NCBI RefSeq assembly: GCF_031755915.1
Contig: NC_083384.1
Span: forward strand, 20,156,001 to 20,220,000
Source: Ziziphus jujuba
Lineage: Eukaryota > Streptophyta > Magnoliopsida > Rosales > Rhamnaceae
Direction: 5' to 3'
Length of the DNA stretch: 64,000 nucleotides
Shown: one piece after another, positions 1-10,776 of the stretch
How the letters are laid out: every line of letters begins with the position of its first letter
Numbering within the stretch: the first letter of the stretch is position 1
Position numbers and translations under genes: made by a program
Notes under the pieces: generated by a model
What the model saw: the letters and a program-made list of their open reading frames with translations, nothing else
Told to the model about the DNA's origin: nothing
Database searches by the model: none

Positions 1-410
1 TTCGTGTTTGAAATTCCTTTTTCTAAATTGTATTCTTGAATCCTTAATCTCTTACCATCTAGTCCAGTTCTTGCTAATTCCAAAATTTTCCTTATTATTT
101 TGCTTTATTTTGCCTAGAAAGCTGAAAACTAGATTTTGTTAATTCATTCGGTATTGCTTACTTTTTACTACTGTTTTGTTGACAAGTTTAATTAAAACAT
201 ACTTGTGGTCTAATTGCTGTTTTTAGGATGTTTTAATTAGAACTTTGAGATAATTCATTGAGTGGGAAAAGGCAAGAATGTGTGACCTTAAAATAGGATA
301 AAAGCCGAAACTAGTGTGAAAACACGAGTGGTGAAACCTTGATTGAGTGAAACACGTGATGAAGTGATTTTTGATGAGAATATATTTTATTTTTCATTAT
401 TCATATTAAC

Positions 411-2470
411 ATGGAAAATTCAAAGGTGAGAAGAGGAGATCCACCTTTAAGAATTAATGAAGAAGAGTCCATAGGATTACATGGTGGTTCCCGAGCTATG
501 GATGAGTGGTGAGCAAATGGACATGAGGGCCATATTGGAGCAATTGCAGCGGATGAATGACCAATTTGATAACATAGGTCAAAGGATGGACAGGATAGAA
601 ACATCATAAGGAGGGCTGAATATAAGGTTAGATGCTCATGAAGGTCGAGATCGAGGTCGAGGAGGCCAAGGGCGACCAAGAAAGGAATTCGGGGGAAATA
701 ACTTTGGAGATGACTTGGATGAGGGGCTTGATGAAATTTTTTAACCTCAAGAAAGGCCAATCCATGGGAGGCCAACAAGGAATGAAGATGATGATCCGGA
801 AGCATATTTGGAATGGGAGAAGAGAATGGAGATGATTTTTTATTGTCATAATTATTCGGAGGCCAAGAAGGTGAAGTTGGCACTAATGGAGTTTGGTCAT
901 TATGCACTCCAATGGTGGACCAATGAGCAAAACACCCGAAGGAGAGTTGGTGATGACTTGATCACTACATGGTGACAAATGAAAGGAGCCATGAGGAAGT
1001 AATTCGTACCATCACACTATCATAGGTTACTGCATCAAAGGCTTCAACATTTATCTAAAGGAAGTAGGTCCGTAGAGAATTATTACAAGGAGATGGAGAT
1101 GCTTATGATGAACTTAAGCGTGAATGAGGATAGAGAAGCAACCATGGCAAGATTCCTTGGTGGTTTGAATCGTGAGATAGACATTCAACTAGAATTGCAA
1201 CAATATGTGGAATTTGAGGAGATGTTGCATGTGGCTATTAAATTACAACATCAATTCAAAAGGAGGGGTGTAGGCTCATGGTTTGGGGGTGTTTCCAACA
1301 GTGTAAGATCAAATCCAAGTGCTTGGAGAAGCAATCCCATCTATGATTCAAAGCCAAAACCGAAACTTGGTGAAGAAAGTTCCAATTAGCCAAAAAGGGA
1401 GTCCAAAACCGAATCTGTCCAAGCACCAAAGAATGAGGTAAAATCTAATCGTAAACCTTCAAGATCTAGAGAAATTGTTTGCTTTAAGTGCCAAGGATGA
1501 GGACACACCACTAGCCAATGCCCAAATAGAAGAATCATGGTGTTAAAGGGTAATGGTGATCTAGAATCAGAAAGTGAAGAAAGTAAGTATGAAACCGAAC
1601 AAGGAGAGGAAAAACTTGAAGATGAAGCCGAGACACTACATGCATGCATCCAATGCCGAATTAAATTTGGTTTATATGAGAGTGTTGGCTGTATACAAGG
1701 ATCAATTTCAAAGGGAAAACATCTTTCACACCCGTTGTGAAATTCAAGGTAAGATTTGTAGCATGATAATTGATAGTGGAAATTGTACAAATGTAATTAG
1801 TAACATTGTAGTTGATAAATTAGGCTTAACAACTATTAAACATACCGAACCATATAAATTAAAATAGCTTAATGATAGTGGAGAAATGAAAGTGAATAAA
1901 CAAGTCAAGGCAAAATTTAGCATAGATAAATATGTGGATGTTATTTTGTGTGATGTTGTGCCTATGCATGCCGGACATATTCTATTAGGTAGGCGATGGA
2001 TATGATAAAGATGAGAATTGGCTTGTTTTTATATTTAAAGGTAAAAAGGTCAAGCTGGAGCCATTAACTCCCAAAGAAATGTATAGAGATCAACTACAAA
2101 TATAACAAAAGAAGGAGGCCGAAAAGATCAAGGAGAAAGCAAGCATGGCACCCACAACTTCACCATCCATCCAAGAAGGTAAGTCCAAGCTTGCTATTTA
2201 AGGTAAGCATTCTAAGACTCAAATAGAGTGGAAAAACCATGAGAAAACCAAAAGTGTGGTGATGAAGGGAGAGAAACACAAGAGGTAAGTAAAACCTGAA
2301 AAAGCCAAGAGTGAGGTAAAAAAAAAAAGGAGTCCGTGAGAGAGGAAAAAAAAGAAAGAAAAGAAAAGAAAAATAAAAATTTTTATCTTAGCTTTTGTGG
2401 TGTTAAGAAAGGCATTTTGAATAAGAAACCATTGCTGGTTATGATTTATAAAGGTGCTTATTTATAGATG
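411..2470 (+). pseudogene. gag-protease region of gypsy element 1 (decayed)
   Basis: The ATG at 411 opens the same N terminus as gag of elements 2 and 3 (basic RRGDPP stretch, then LRINEE). Several stops interrupt the frame (for example near 510, 609, 973, 1001 and 1387). The CCHC zinc knuckle region at about 1480-1525 has a stop within it (CQG to CQ-stop). The protease motif survives as DSGN with CTNVIS at about 1780-1800. The Lys/Glu-rich tail runs to about 2380. The region cannot make full-length Gag. Gag builds the cytoplasmic particle and protease cleaves the polyprotein in related elements. Confidence 0.88.
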
Positions 2471-2988
2471 CTTTTGTTGTATAGAACTTTATCTGCATTG
2501 TTAAGAGCTTTACTTTGTGGAAATTTGAAAATGTGGAATTATTTACTAACTTTAAAAAGTGTAATTTTTGCCATAATGAGCATGTATTTCTATATTTTGT
2601 TGTGATAGTGTTTGACCCAGGAGATTTGGTTTGGTTGCATTAAAGGAAAGAGAGGTTTCCTAAACAAAGAAATTCCAAATTTATGGCGCATGAAGATGGA
2701 CCCTTTCAAGTTTTGGAGCAGATTAATGAAAATGCTTACAAACTTAATTTACTGGGTGAGTATAATGTTAGTGCTACATTTAATGTTGCTGACTTATCTC
2801 CTTTTGCTGCAGGTGATGATTTTGATTTGAGGGCAAATCCTTTTCAAAAAGAGGAAAATGGTATGAATCCGCCCGAATCCACACAACTAACAACCTGCTG
2901 GTGTGCCGACCCAATACGAATGAAGACTGGGTCGATCACTAGAGCTCAAGCTAAGAGGTTTAAGGAAAACCTAGGAGAATTTATATAG
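2471..2988 (+). pseudogene. scrambled integrase / RT scrap / integrase C-terminal remnant, element 1
   Basis: Three pieces follow the protease tail. About 2481-2536 matches the integrase segment just after the catalytic Glu (TLSALLRAL). About 2537-2604 matches an RT segment just downstream of the YFDD box (recognisable as KKCNFCHNEHVFLYFVV). From about 2608 comes the integrase C terminus (GDLVWLH, then GPFQVLEQINENAYKLNL and [13 protein letters not shown]), which reads into the 3' LTR and stops at 2988. The pieces are out of the normal RT-before-integrase order. RT catalytic core, RNase H and integrase core are absent. Element 2 has the same arrangement. Confidence 0.8.
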
Positions 2989-3976
2989 GGAGTAGTTAAT
3001 TCTCAAAAGAGCTTGTCCATACCCGAAGATACAAAGCCTATTCTAAGCATTCGAGTGGTGGAAGCTGATACGGACCCAGATAGCTGTTTTCATGCAAATT
3101 TGAACTCCAGGCAGCAAGGAATGGTTCCAACACTTCATGAAATCAATGAATATAATTATTATGATATGGAATCCAGCCAAGGTAGAATCAAAATCATCTA
3201 AAAACGACTTGTACGAACAGCATCTCAATTTGGCCGAAAATGTGCTGTTTAGCCATTGGCTTTGACTTTTCTTCTTGTTTGACTTATTCCAATCAAGGAG
3301 CAACATGTGGAAATCATTATTAATCATATTTGGCATCCTACATGACTTATGGAAGCTGATTTGGAGCCCAAACAAGCTGGAGATTGTTCAAAGATACCTT
3401 AATAGTCAAACTAGTCAACTAGTTTTCTAATTTGATTTTTACTTTTTGTTTTAGGAAATTAGTCTTTTATTTTGTTTATATTTATTTATTTTCTGGTCAA
3501 ATAAACTTAGGAAAGTTATTATTTTATTATTTTAATTGTAAATTTCCTAATTCCAAATAAAGGAATTAATTAATCCAAATTAGATTAGGAAATGAGGTGA
3601 ATTTCAGCCAAGCTAGGTTTTCTATTCTTTGGTGGTCGGTTTTACCTAGATAATTAGGGTTTTATTTTGTAAATTTTTAGCCTATTTAAGGGCTTGTTTT
3701 ATCAATAATATTCAGTACATTATTCGTACAGAAAATTATTTGTGAGATTCAATTCTCTTTGTTCTCTTTGAACACCTAAAACACCATTAGTGAATAAGTG
3801 TTTTAGTTTGACTTATCAATAGAAAATCCATCACCTATTATGGCATCTTCATTATACCAAGGTTTCTAATCATAGGTTGGTTAAGGGTTGAGGTCATTCC
3901 ATTAAAATCTGAACTTAATTGAGATACGGGCTAATATAATACGTGTTTAGCAGCGTGTCGACCTAGGTTCATATCA
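2859..3976 (+). repeat. 3' LTR of gypsy element 1
   Basis: Starts TGGTATGAATCC immediately after a purine-rich tract and ends GGTTCATATCA, matching the LTR ends of elements 2 and 3 (TGATG...GTATCA). Length is 1118 bp. The first part still encodes the relic CR-like tail (RAQAKRF). A TATTTAA core-promoter-like box lies at 3683-3690. Confidence 0.9.
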
Positions 3977-4496
3977 CCACTTGCAGCCACTTTGGGTGGC
4001 ATGTGTGGGTGCATGCACGAGCTTCTGGCAGTGGTCCTCCTCCCATTGATCCTCCTCCGCATCCTACATCTGCTGCTGGTGTTGGTTTGTCAAAATGAAG
4101 CTTCAATTGGCATGAAAAATGATAAACAACAATATGCATACAGTTTTTCTCATGTAATTTTATATATTTTTCCAATAAACTTGAATTTGCATATAAAATT
4201 TCAAATAAAAATTGCAGGAAAAATAAATAAATAAATCAATCAAGGAGGAAAAGTAATCTTATGATTAACCTCCTTGTTACATCCCAAAAAAAAAAAAATA
4301 CAAGCAAAAATCTACCATGGATTAAGGCCAAAGACAAATCATTCATTCATAATACAAAAATTATAAATAACATGAATAATAGAATCCTAGGTGCCATATA
4401 TCTAATATAAATCACATATACATAAAAAATAAAATAGTAAAAAAAATGAATTCGATTTATCACACACTGATTCAATTAAGGCTCTGATACCAATTG
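3977..4496 (-). mobile_element. leader/PBS remnant of a minus-strand LTR element
   Basis: The PBS is at 4484-4496 (minus-strand TTGGTATCAGAGCC, initiator-Met type). Downstream on the minus strand lies AT-rich leader-like DNA with no sustained reading frame. Element 1 abuts it at 3976/3977, so element 1 probably inserted into this leader. A proline/glycine-rich stretch at about 4000-4090 has no family I recognise. Confidence 0.5.
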
Positions 4497-4880
4497 TTGA
4501 AATCATGCATACAGCGGAAGCCTAATCGAGATTGAATAAAGTATGTGATAAAGTAGTGTTATTATCCATAAAATTTTACTAACCTTTTTATACAGGACCT
4601 TCCAAGCTATTCTTGTTACAGTAGAACTATGCGTCGGCACATTTAATTCCTAGAAACAAGAAGGCTCAAAGGTTTTATTTTTTTGTTTTGGTTTACCACT
4701 GAGGTTTTTAGTATCTGGAAACTAAAACTACAGAAACTATATATTAGGGCTCTTTAGAAAGCAGTCTATTTTTAGACTCCAAACCCTAGTCTCTCAAGGT
4801 TTCCTAATTACCTTGGGCCCAAAATATGGGCAACACTTGTCTCTAAACTATTAGTTAATGGGCTCTGTTACTTTAGTAGT
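4497..4880 (-). repeat. probable LTR of the same minus-strand element
   Basis: Begins TGTTGAAATCATGCA next to the PBS, the expected boundary of a 5' LTR for an element read on the minus strand. The far end is not resolved; about 4880 is where copia gag-like sequence of another element begins. I found no matching second LTR in the window. Confidence 0.4.
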
Positions 4881-5511
4881 TAACTTGGGGATCCATCGAC
4901 CATTATTAATTAAAGCTCTTGAACAATGGTTCAGATTGTTTCTGAAGCATAAATCCATTACATCAATGTCCTCCAAGAACTGAGTGGACAAGATGTGGTG
5001 CCCAAAATGAAGCCTTCATGATTATGGCCTCGAATGGCTAGAACAACCTGTGAGCACCAAAGTATATAGTTGTTCCTATCAAGTTTCAATGGTAATGTAG
5101 TTGAAGCTTCCTGAGAATGGCATAGCTTGATGGCCATTGCTGTTGGTGATGGTGAGCAAAGAACATTGAGAGGTTGCCATTGATATTGTTTGAAATTTCT
5201 GATACCATAAAAATTAGATAGAGAAAAAGATATTTCTTGGGAAAATGGCTATGCCATTATGAGTGAATTCTATCCTCTATCCAATCATTTATTTATATAT
5301 ATGTCACAGCCTTAGACCTATTACAATGACATGTCACATTGATTGTTTAATACAATATAATTCACAATTACCGCTGAATGAAAGTATCACGGTTTTCTCT
5401 GGCGCTTGGATTGCATGTCATATTTTGGGCTTATGGCTTAAAGGTTGTTCTTTTTGGACTTGTTCAGATCCTATATTAACAAGGATAGATTTTTGTTGGA
5501 ATTAAATTATA
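4880..5511 (-). mobile_element. Ty1/copia remnant: LTR, PBS and gag fragment
   Basis: On the minus strand a degenerate PBS (TGGTATCAGA, 5198-5207) is followed by an ATG at 5180 and a broken copia gag with the typical core RNNYILWCSQVVLAIRGH (about 5020-5075), in a different frame from the ATG. Bases 5208-5511 should be part of its LTR, cut at 5511/5512 by copia 1. Only this N-terminal piece of gag remains on the left side. I see no clear continuation to the right of copia 1 beyond AT-rich DNA. Confidence 0.6.
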
Positions 5512-5516
5512 CGAAT

Positions 5517-5747
5517 TATTAAGAAATATTCTTGTAATATATGTAATAAATGCCTTTAGTTGACTTGCTCTTTTTACTGTAGGTCAGATCCCAGTATAAG
5601 TGGATCACGTTTTCTTAGCCTTAGAAATAGGATTGATTGATTACTGTACTTGTCTATATATGCTGTACATTATTCATTGGAAAAAGACAGAAAACTATTC
5701 AACCAGAGTCTCTCTTTTTCATTCCCTATGCACTCTATTTTTTCACA
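5517..5747 (+). repeat. 5' LTR of copia 1
   Basis: 231 bp, from TATTAAGAAATATTC to TTTTTTCACA, nearly identical to 16227-16456. The canonical TG start is TA in both copies. It is followed directly by the PBS (TAGTATCAGAGCA, 5748-5760). Confidence 0.92.
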
Positions 5748-5760
5748 TAGTATCAGAGCA
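5748..5760 (+). promoter_or_regulatory. primer-binding site of copia 1
   Basis: TAGTATCAGAGCA immediately after the 5' LTR. It resembles the initiator-Met tRNA 3'-end complement (TGGTATCAGAGC) with one mismatch. Confidence 0.85.
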
Positions 5761-5840
5761 CTGTCCAAATGACTGATCACTTATTTATTTTATTTTATTT
5801 ATTTTTTTAAAATCCCAAGAACATTTGCAAACACCATACC

Positions 5841-5987
5841 ATGGCAGATAGAAACGAAACACCAGAAAAGAAATCCAATTCCAAATACCGATACACCAAT
5901 AACACTATAGATCCCTCAAACCCATATTTCGTCCATCATTCAAATCAGGCTGGGCATATGCTCCTTGCAACAAAATTGAATGGAGCT
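5841..5987 (+). pseudogene. copia 1 gag, 5' part
   Basis: The ATG at 5841 (MADRNETPEKK) opens a frame through a copia gag N terminus containing NPYFVHHSNQ and LLATKLNG. It is interrupted after 5987 by element 2; the frame resumes at 11867. Later stops in the second part mean this gag is dead regardless of the insertion. Confidence 0.85.
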
Positions 5988-7115
5988 TGATGTGATTCTG
6001 CCCAAGCCCGCTTAACTGATAACCCGCTGGGGTGCTAACCCAACACGAATGAAGACTAGGCCAATCACAAGAGCTTAAATTAAGAGATTTAAGGACAACT
6101 TGGGAGAATTTATACAGGGGATAATCAATGTCAACAGAGCTTGTCCATACTTGAAGATACAAAGCCTATTCTAAGCATCCAAGTGGTGGAAGCCGATACG
6201 GACCCGGGTAGCAGTTTTGGTGCAAATATGGATAACGGGCAGCATGAAATGGTTCCAACTCTTTATGGATTCAATACATATGTCTAAGAGGATATGGAAT
6301 CAAGTCAAGCCAGCTTCAAAGGCATTCAAAAAGGGGTTGTATGGACAGCTCAAATTTGGCCTATTTTTTTCTATATTTTGTGCTGATTTACTGTATTTTG
6401 CTGAGTTGGCTTTTTCTTCCTCTTCCAAGCATGGGCAATGTGTGGGACTTCTTATTCAGCTTATTTTGCATCCTACAAAGCATATTGAAGTGATTTGGAG
6501 CTCAATTTGGTCAAAGATTGATCAAAGTCAACTTAGTCAAAAAGCTAGTATTATAGTTTCCTAATTTGATTCTACTTTTTGTTTTAGGAAATTACCATTA
6601 CTTTTTAGTTTTTTTTATTTATTTTCTGGAACAATAATTTTAGGAAATTTATTATTTTATTATTTTCATTGTAAATTAATTAATTCCTAATTCAAAATAA
6701 AGGAATTAATTAATCCAAATTAGATTAGGAAAGGAGTGAGAATTTCGGCCACCATAGGAAACTACTTTGTATGGCCGGTTTTTCCTTTGTTTTTAGGGTT
6801 TTATTTCTTGGCTTTGTAGCCTATTTAAAGGCTTATTTTTCAATATGAATACAACTTTGATTTGATTGAGAAAATACTTGTGATATTAATTATCTCTTTG
6901 TTCTTTGAGAACACCTAAAATACCATTAGAGAATTGGTTGTTTTAGCTTGACTTATCAATAGGTTTTCTATCCCCTATTGTAGCGTCTACATTATACCAA
7001 GGTTTCTAAACACAGGTTGGTTAGGGGTTGAGGTCCATTCCATTAGAACTTGAACTTAATTGAGATCCGGCTAATATAATACGGGTTTAGGAGCAGGTCG
7101 TCCTAGATTCGTATC
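5988..7115 (+). repeat. 5' LTR of gypsy element 2
   Basis: Starts TGATGTGATTC and ends ATTCGTATC, missing the final A of the family consensus end GTATCA. Length is 1128 bp. A TATTTAAA box flanked by AGCC/GGCT lies at 6832-6839. It contains the 22-bp stretch (about 6194-6215) absent from the 3' LTR. Confidence 0.92.
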
Positions 7116-7117
7116 TT

Positions 7118-7129
7118 TGGTATCAGAGC
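7118..7129 (+). promoter_or_regulatory. primer-binding site of gypsy element 2
   Basis: TGGTATCAGAGC, an exact match to the initiator-Met tRNA type PBS, two bases after the 5' LTR. The untranslated leader follows (7130-8254), about 1.1 kb with poly-A runs and no conserved coding content. Confidence 0.92.
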
Positions 7130-8254
7130 CGAATTTTGTTTAGGTTTGATCTATCTTTATTTGCTTTATTTGTTTTTGTGTTATTTGGCAATTTTAGCAT
7201 TAGGTTAAGGTTGCATCCATCCCATACACATTCTGCATCTTAAAAAAAAAAAAAAAACAGAAAGAAAAATTCATTCCTAGTTGAATTAGGATTTCCTAGT
7301 TTTATCGTATTTTTGATTCCTAGTTTGTTGGTTGTCTTTTATCATTGTTCTTGTTAATTTGGTTTTTGTTGATTTTTCTTTGCTGTTTTAGTCTTAAATA
7401 TTTGCATTCATATATTCAAAAAAAAATTGAAGAGTGGGATTTGCGGAATTAAAAAAAAAAAAAATCGCACAATTTGAATTTTTGATTAGAAGGTCACGAG
7501 TCTGGTGTTTGTTTTGGAGTTGGAATTGGAATTTTGGTAATTATTCTTGCTACTGCAGTTGTTTATGTTCTGTGAGTGAAAAACAAAAAAAAAAAAAAAG
7601 AAAAATATTTCGGTTTTTTGGAGTTTGATTTGTTTGCTGGAAATTTGTTGGAGCTGCTGGTTTTTTGATTATTTATTCAATATTTGAGTTGCTGGGGAAT
7701 TATTTTTGCTGCTGGATATTTGGATTTTGAGTGCTTAAATTATTTGGATTAAAATTAGTTAAAGGAATTGATACAAAACTTGAATTACAAAGAACAACAA
7801 CCAACAACTTTTCTATATTTTTGTTCTCTTTGATTCTTGTTCATATTTGAATTTCTTTTTCTAGAATTTTATTCTTGAACTCATAATCAATTACCATCTG
7901 GTCCAGATCTTCAAAATTCCAAAGTTTTCTCATTAATTTGCTTTATTTTTCCTAGAAAAGCCGAAAACTAGGTTTTGTTGAATTCTTCAGTATTGCTTAC
8001 TTTTAGCTACTGTTTTGTTGATAAGTTTAATTAAAACATACTTGTGATCTAATTACTGTTTTGTGGGTGTTTTAATTATTAGAACTTTGAGATAATTCAT
8101 TGAGAGGAAAAAGGCAAGAGAGTGTGAGCACAAAAGAGGGTTAAAAGCTGAAATTAGTGTGCAAACACGAGTGTTGAGTTTTTATATTGAGTGAAACACG
8201 TGAGGGGGTGAATCTAGTGAAAATTTATTTTATTTTTGTATTATTCATACTAAC

Positions 8255-10370
8255 ATGGCAGATTCAAGGGTGAGAAGAGGAGATCCACCTTTGAGAATTA
8301 ATGAAGAAGAGTCCGTAGGATTTCATGGTGATCCACGAGCTACTGGGAGTGGTGAGCAAACGGATTTGAAAGCTGTTTTGGAACAATTACAGCAGGTGAG
8401 TGCTCAAGTTGAGCACATGAATCAAAGGATGGGAAGGGTAGAAGTTTCCCAAGGAATTCCGAACACAAGAAATAGGCAAGAATTCCATGAAGGTCGAGGT
8501 CGAGGACGAGGAGGCCGTGAAAGACCAAGAGAGGAATTTGAGGAGGAGAATTTTGGTGGAGACTTTGAGGAAGGCATGGATGAAACCTTTGCTGTCCAAG
8601 AGAGAGCTGGCTGTGGAAGGTCTAAGAGGAAGAAACAGATGACAATTTTAGCAATATCAAGATCAACATCCCACCATTTATGGGAAAAAGTGATCCCGAG
8701 GCATATTTGGAGTGGGAAGAAAAGATGGAGATGATATTCGACTGCCATAATTATTCGAAGGGTAAGAAGGTGAAGTTGGCAGCAATGGAGTTTGGCCATT
8801 ATGCACTCCAATGGTGGACAAATGAGCAAGGCACACAGAGGAGAGTTGGTGATGATTTGATCACAACATGGCGACAAATGAAAGGAGCCATGAGAAAGCG
8901 GTTTGTGCCATCACATTACCATAGGTTGCTGCATCAAAGGCTTCAATATTTGTCTCAAGGAAGTATGTCCGTGGAGGATTATTACAAGGAGATGGCGATG
9001 CTTATGATGCTGAGGTTAAACATGAACGAGGATAGAGAAGCAACCATGGCAAGATTTCTTGGTGGTTTGAATCGTGAGATAGCCAACCAATTAGAATTGC
9101 AACAATATGTGAAATTGGAGGAGATATTGCATGTGGCTATTAAATTGGAGCATCAATTCAAGAGGAGGGGTGTAGGCTTACGGTTTGGAGGAGTTTCCAA
9201 CAGCGGAAGATCAATTCCTAGTGGCTGGAGAAACAATCCTACCTTTGAAAACAACCCAAAGCCAAAAGTGGGAGAAGAAAGTTCAAATCGGCCAAGGAGA
9301 AAGACTAGAACCGAATCTGTCCCAGCACACAAAAGTAAAGGTAAATATGATCCTAAGCCTTCTAAAACTCATGAAATTGTGTGTTTTAAGTGCCAGGGAC
9401 GAGGACACATCGCTAGACAATGCCCGAATAGGAGGATTATGGTGTTGAAAGGTAATGGCAAACTAGAATCCGAAAGTGAAGAAAGTGATGCTGAAACTGA
9501 AATTGAAGATCGAGAAGTTAGGAATGATGAGCATGAGGAACCCAAAACACTTCAACCTTCAAGGGATGACTTGAGCTTGATTGCAAGGAGGGTCCTTACT
9601 ATATATAAAGATGAGGAACAAATTCAAAGAGAAAATATCTTCTACACCCGATGCGAAATTCAAGGTAACATATGTAGTATGATTATAGATAGTGGAAGTT
9701 GTGCAAATGTAATTAGTAGCATGGTAGTTGATAAATCAGGCTTAATAACTATTAAACATCCCGAACCATATAGATTACAATGGCTTAATGATAGTGGTGA
9801 AATGAAAGTGAATAAACAAGTCAAAGTAAAATTTAGTATAGATAAATATGTGGATGTTGTTTTGTGTGATGTTGTGCCTATGCATGCCAGACATATTCTA
9901 TTAGGTAGACCATGGCAATTTGATAAAGATGCTACTCATTTTGGTCGAGGAAATTGTATTATTTTTAGGTTTAAAGGAAAGAAAGTCAAGTTGGAGCCAT
10001 TAACTCCTAAGGAATTATATAGAGACCAATTACTAATCCAACAAAGGAGGGAGGCCGAAACACTCAAGGAGACGGCTAGTATGGCATTAACGGCTTCACC
10101 ATCCATCCAAGAAGGTAGGTCCAAGCTTGCTATCCAAGGTAAGCATTTTAAAACACAAATTGAGTGGAAAAACCTTGAGAAGACCGAAAATGGGGTGAGA
10201 AGAATGGAGAAACCCGAGAGAAATGATGAGAAAACGGAGAGAAAGAAAGGAAAAGAAAGGAAAGAAAGAAAAAGTAAAAATTTTTATTTGAGTTTTGGGG
10301 ATGTTAATAAGGCTATATTGGGTAAGAAACCATTGCTGGTTATGAATTACAAAGATGCTAAATTAAAAAT
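8255..10370 (+). pseudogene. gag-protease of gypsy element 2 (one frameshift)
   Basis: The ATG at 8255 (MADSRVRRGDPP) opens 8255-8734. The homologous frame continues in 8680-10467, so a single frame change lies near 8620-8650, where a Gly/Arg-rich linker meets the capsid-like domain. Then come the retrotransposon Gag domain (ALQWWTNEQ, WRQMKGAMRKRFVP), zinc knuckle [14 protein letters not shown] (about 9382-9423), the protease motif DSGSCANVIS (about 9687-9716) and a Lys/Glu-rich tail. Apart from the frameshift this 2-kb region is open, unlike element 1. A non-autonomous element that keeps Gag and protease could still package RNA, if the frame were read. Confidence 0.87.
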
Positions 10371-10776
10371 GCTTTTGTTATATAACACTTTATCTGCATT
10401 ATTAAAAGCTTTACTTAGTGGAAATTTGAAAATTTGGGAGATATTATTTGCTAATATTAAAGAGTGATGAATTTGTATTTGTAGTATTTGTTGTGATAGT
10501 GTTTGACTTAGGAGATTTGGTTTGGCTGCACTCAAGAAAGAAGAGATTCCCTGAACAAAAAAAGTCCAAGCCTATGCCGCATGTGGATGGATCTTTTCAA
10601 GTTTTGGAACTAAATAACAAGAATGCCTACAAGCTTGATTTACCGGGTGATTATAACATGAGTACTGAATTTAATGCTGCTGATTTAACTCCTTTTTCTG
10701 CAGGTGATGATCTTGATTTGAGGACAAATCCTTTTCAAGAGGAGGGGAATGATGTGATTCCGCTCGAGCCCGCTTA
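10371..10776 (+). pseudogene. scrambled integrase / RT scrap / integrase C terminus, element 2
   Basis: About 10379-10440 is an integrase piece (TLSALLKALLSGNLK). About 10442-10494 is an RT piece (LFANIKE, then a decayed [12 protein letters not shown] stretch). From about 10496 comes the integrase C terminus ([38 protein letters not shown]). This passes through the polypurine tract into the 3' LTR and stops at 10775-10777. Compared with element 3, the RT catalytic core, RNase H and the integrase catalytic core are missing and the remaining pieces are in non-native order. Confidence 0.82.

Larger units (their letters stand above)
1..3976 (+). mobile_element. Ty3/gypsy element 1, non-autonomous, left end outside window
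   Basis: The window opens in the untranslated leader of this element; bases 1-410 align with the leader of element 2 (about 7836-8254). Order: leader, decayed gag-protease, scrambled integrase/RT scrap, polypurine tract at about 2846-2858, 3' LTR. The 5' LTR and PBS lie upstream of the window. The bases just after the LTR are CCACT (3977-3981), the expected right TSD; its partner cannot be seen. Many in-frame stops and small indels make this the most decayed of the three family members. Confidence 0.9.

Noticed and set aside
8422..8877. Minus-strand 151-codon ORF
   Set aside because: Shadow of the gag reading frame of element 2 on the opposite strand; a matching shadow appears opposite gag of element 3.
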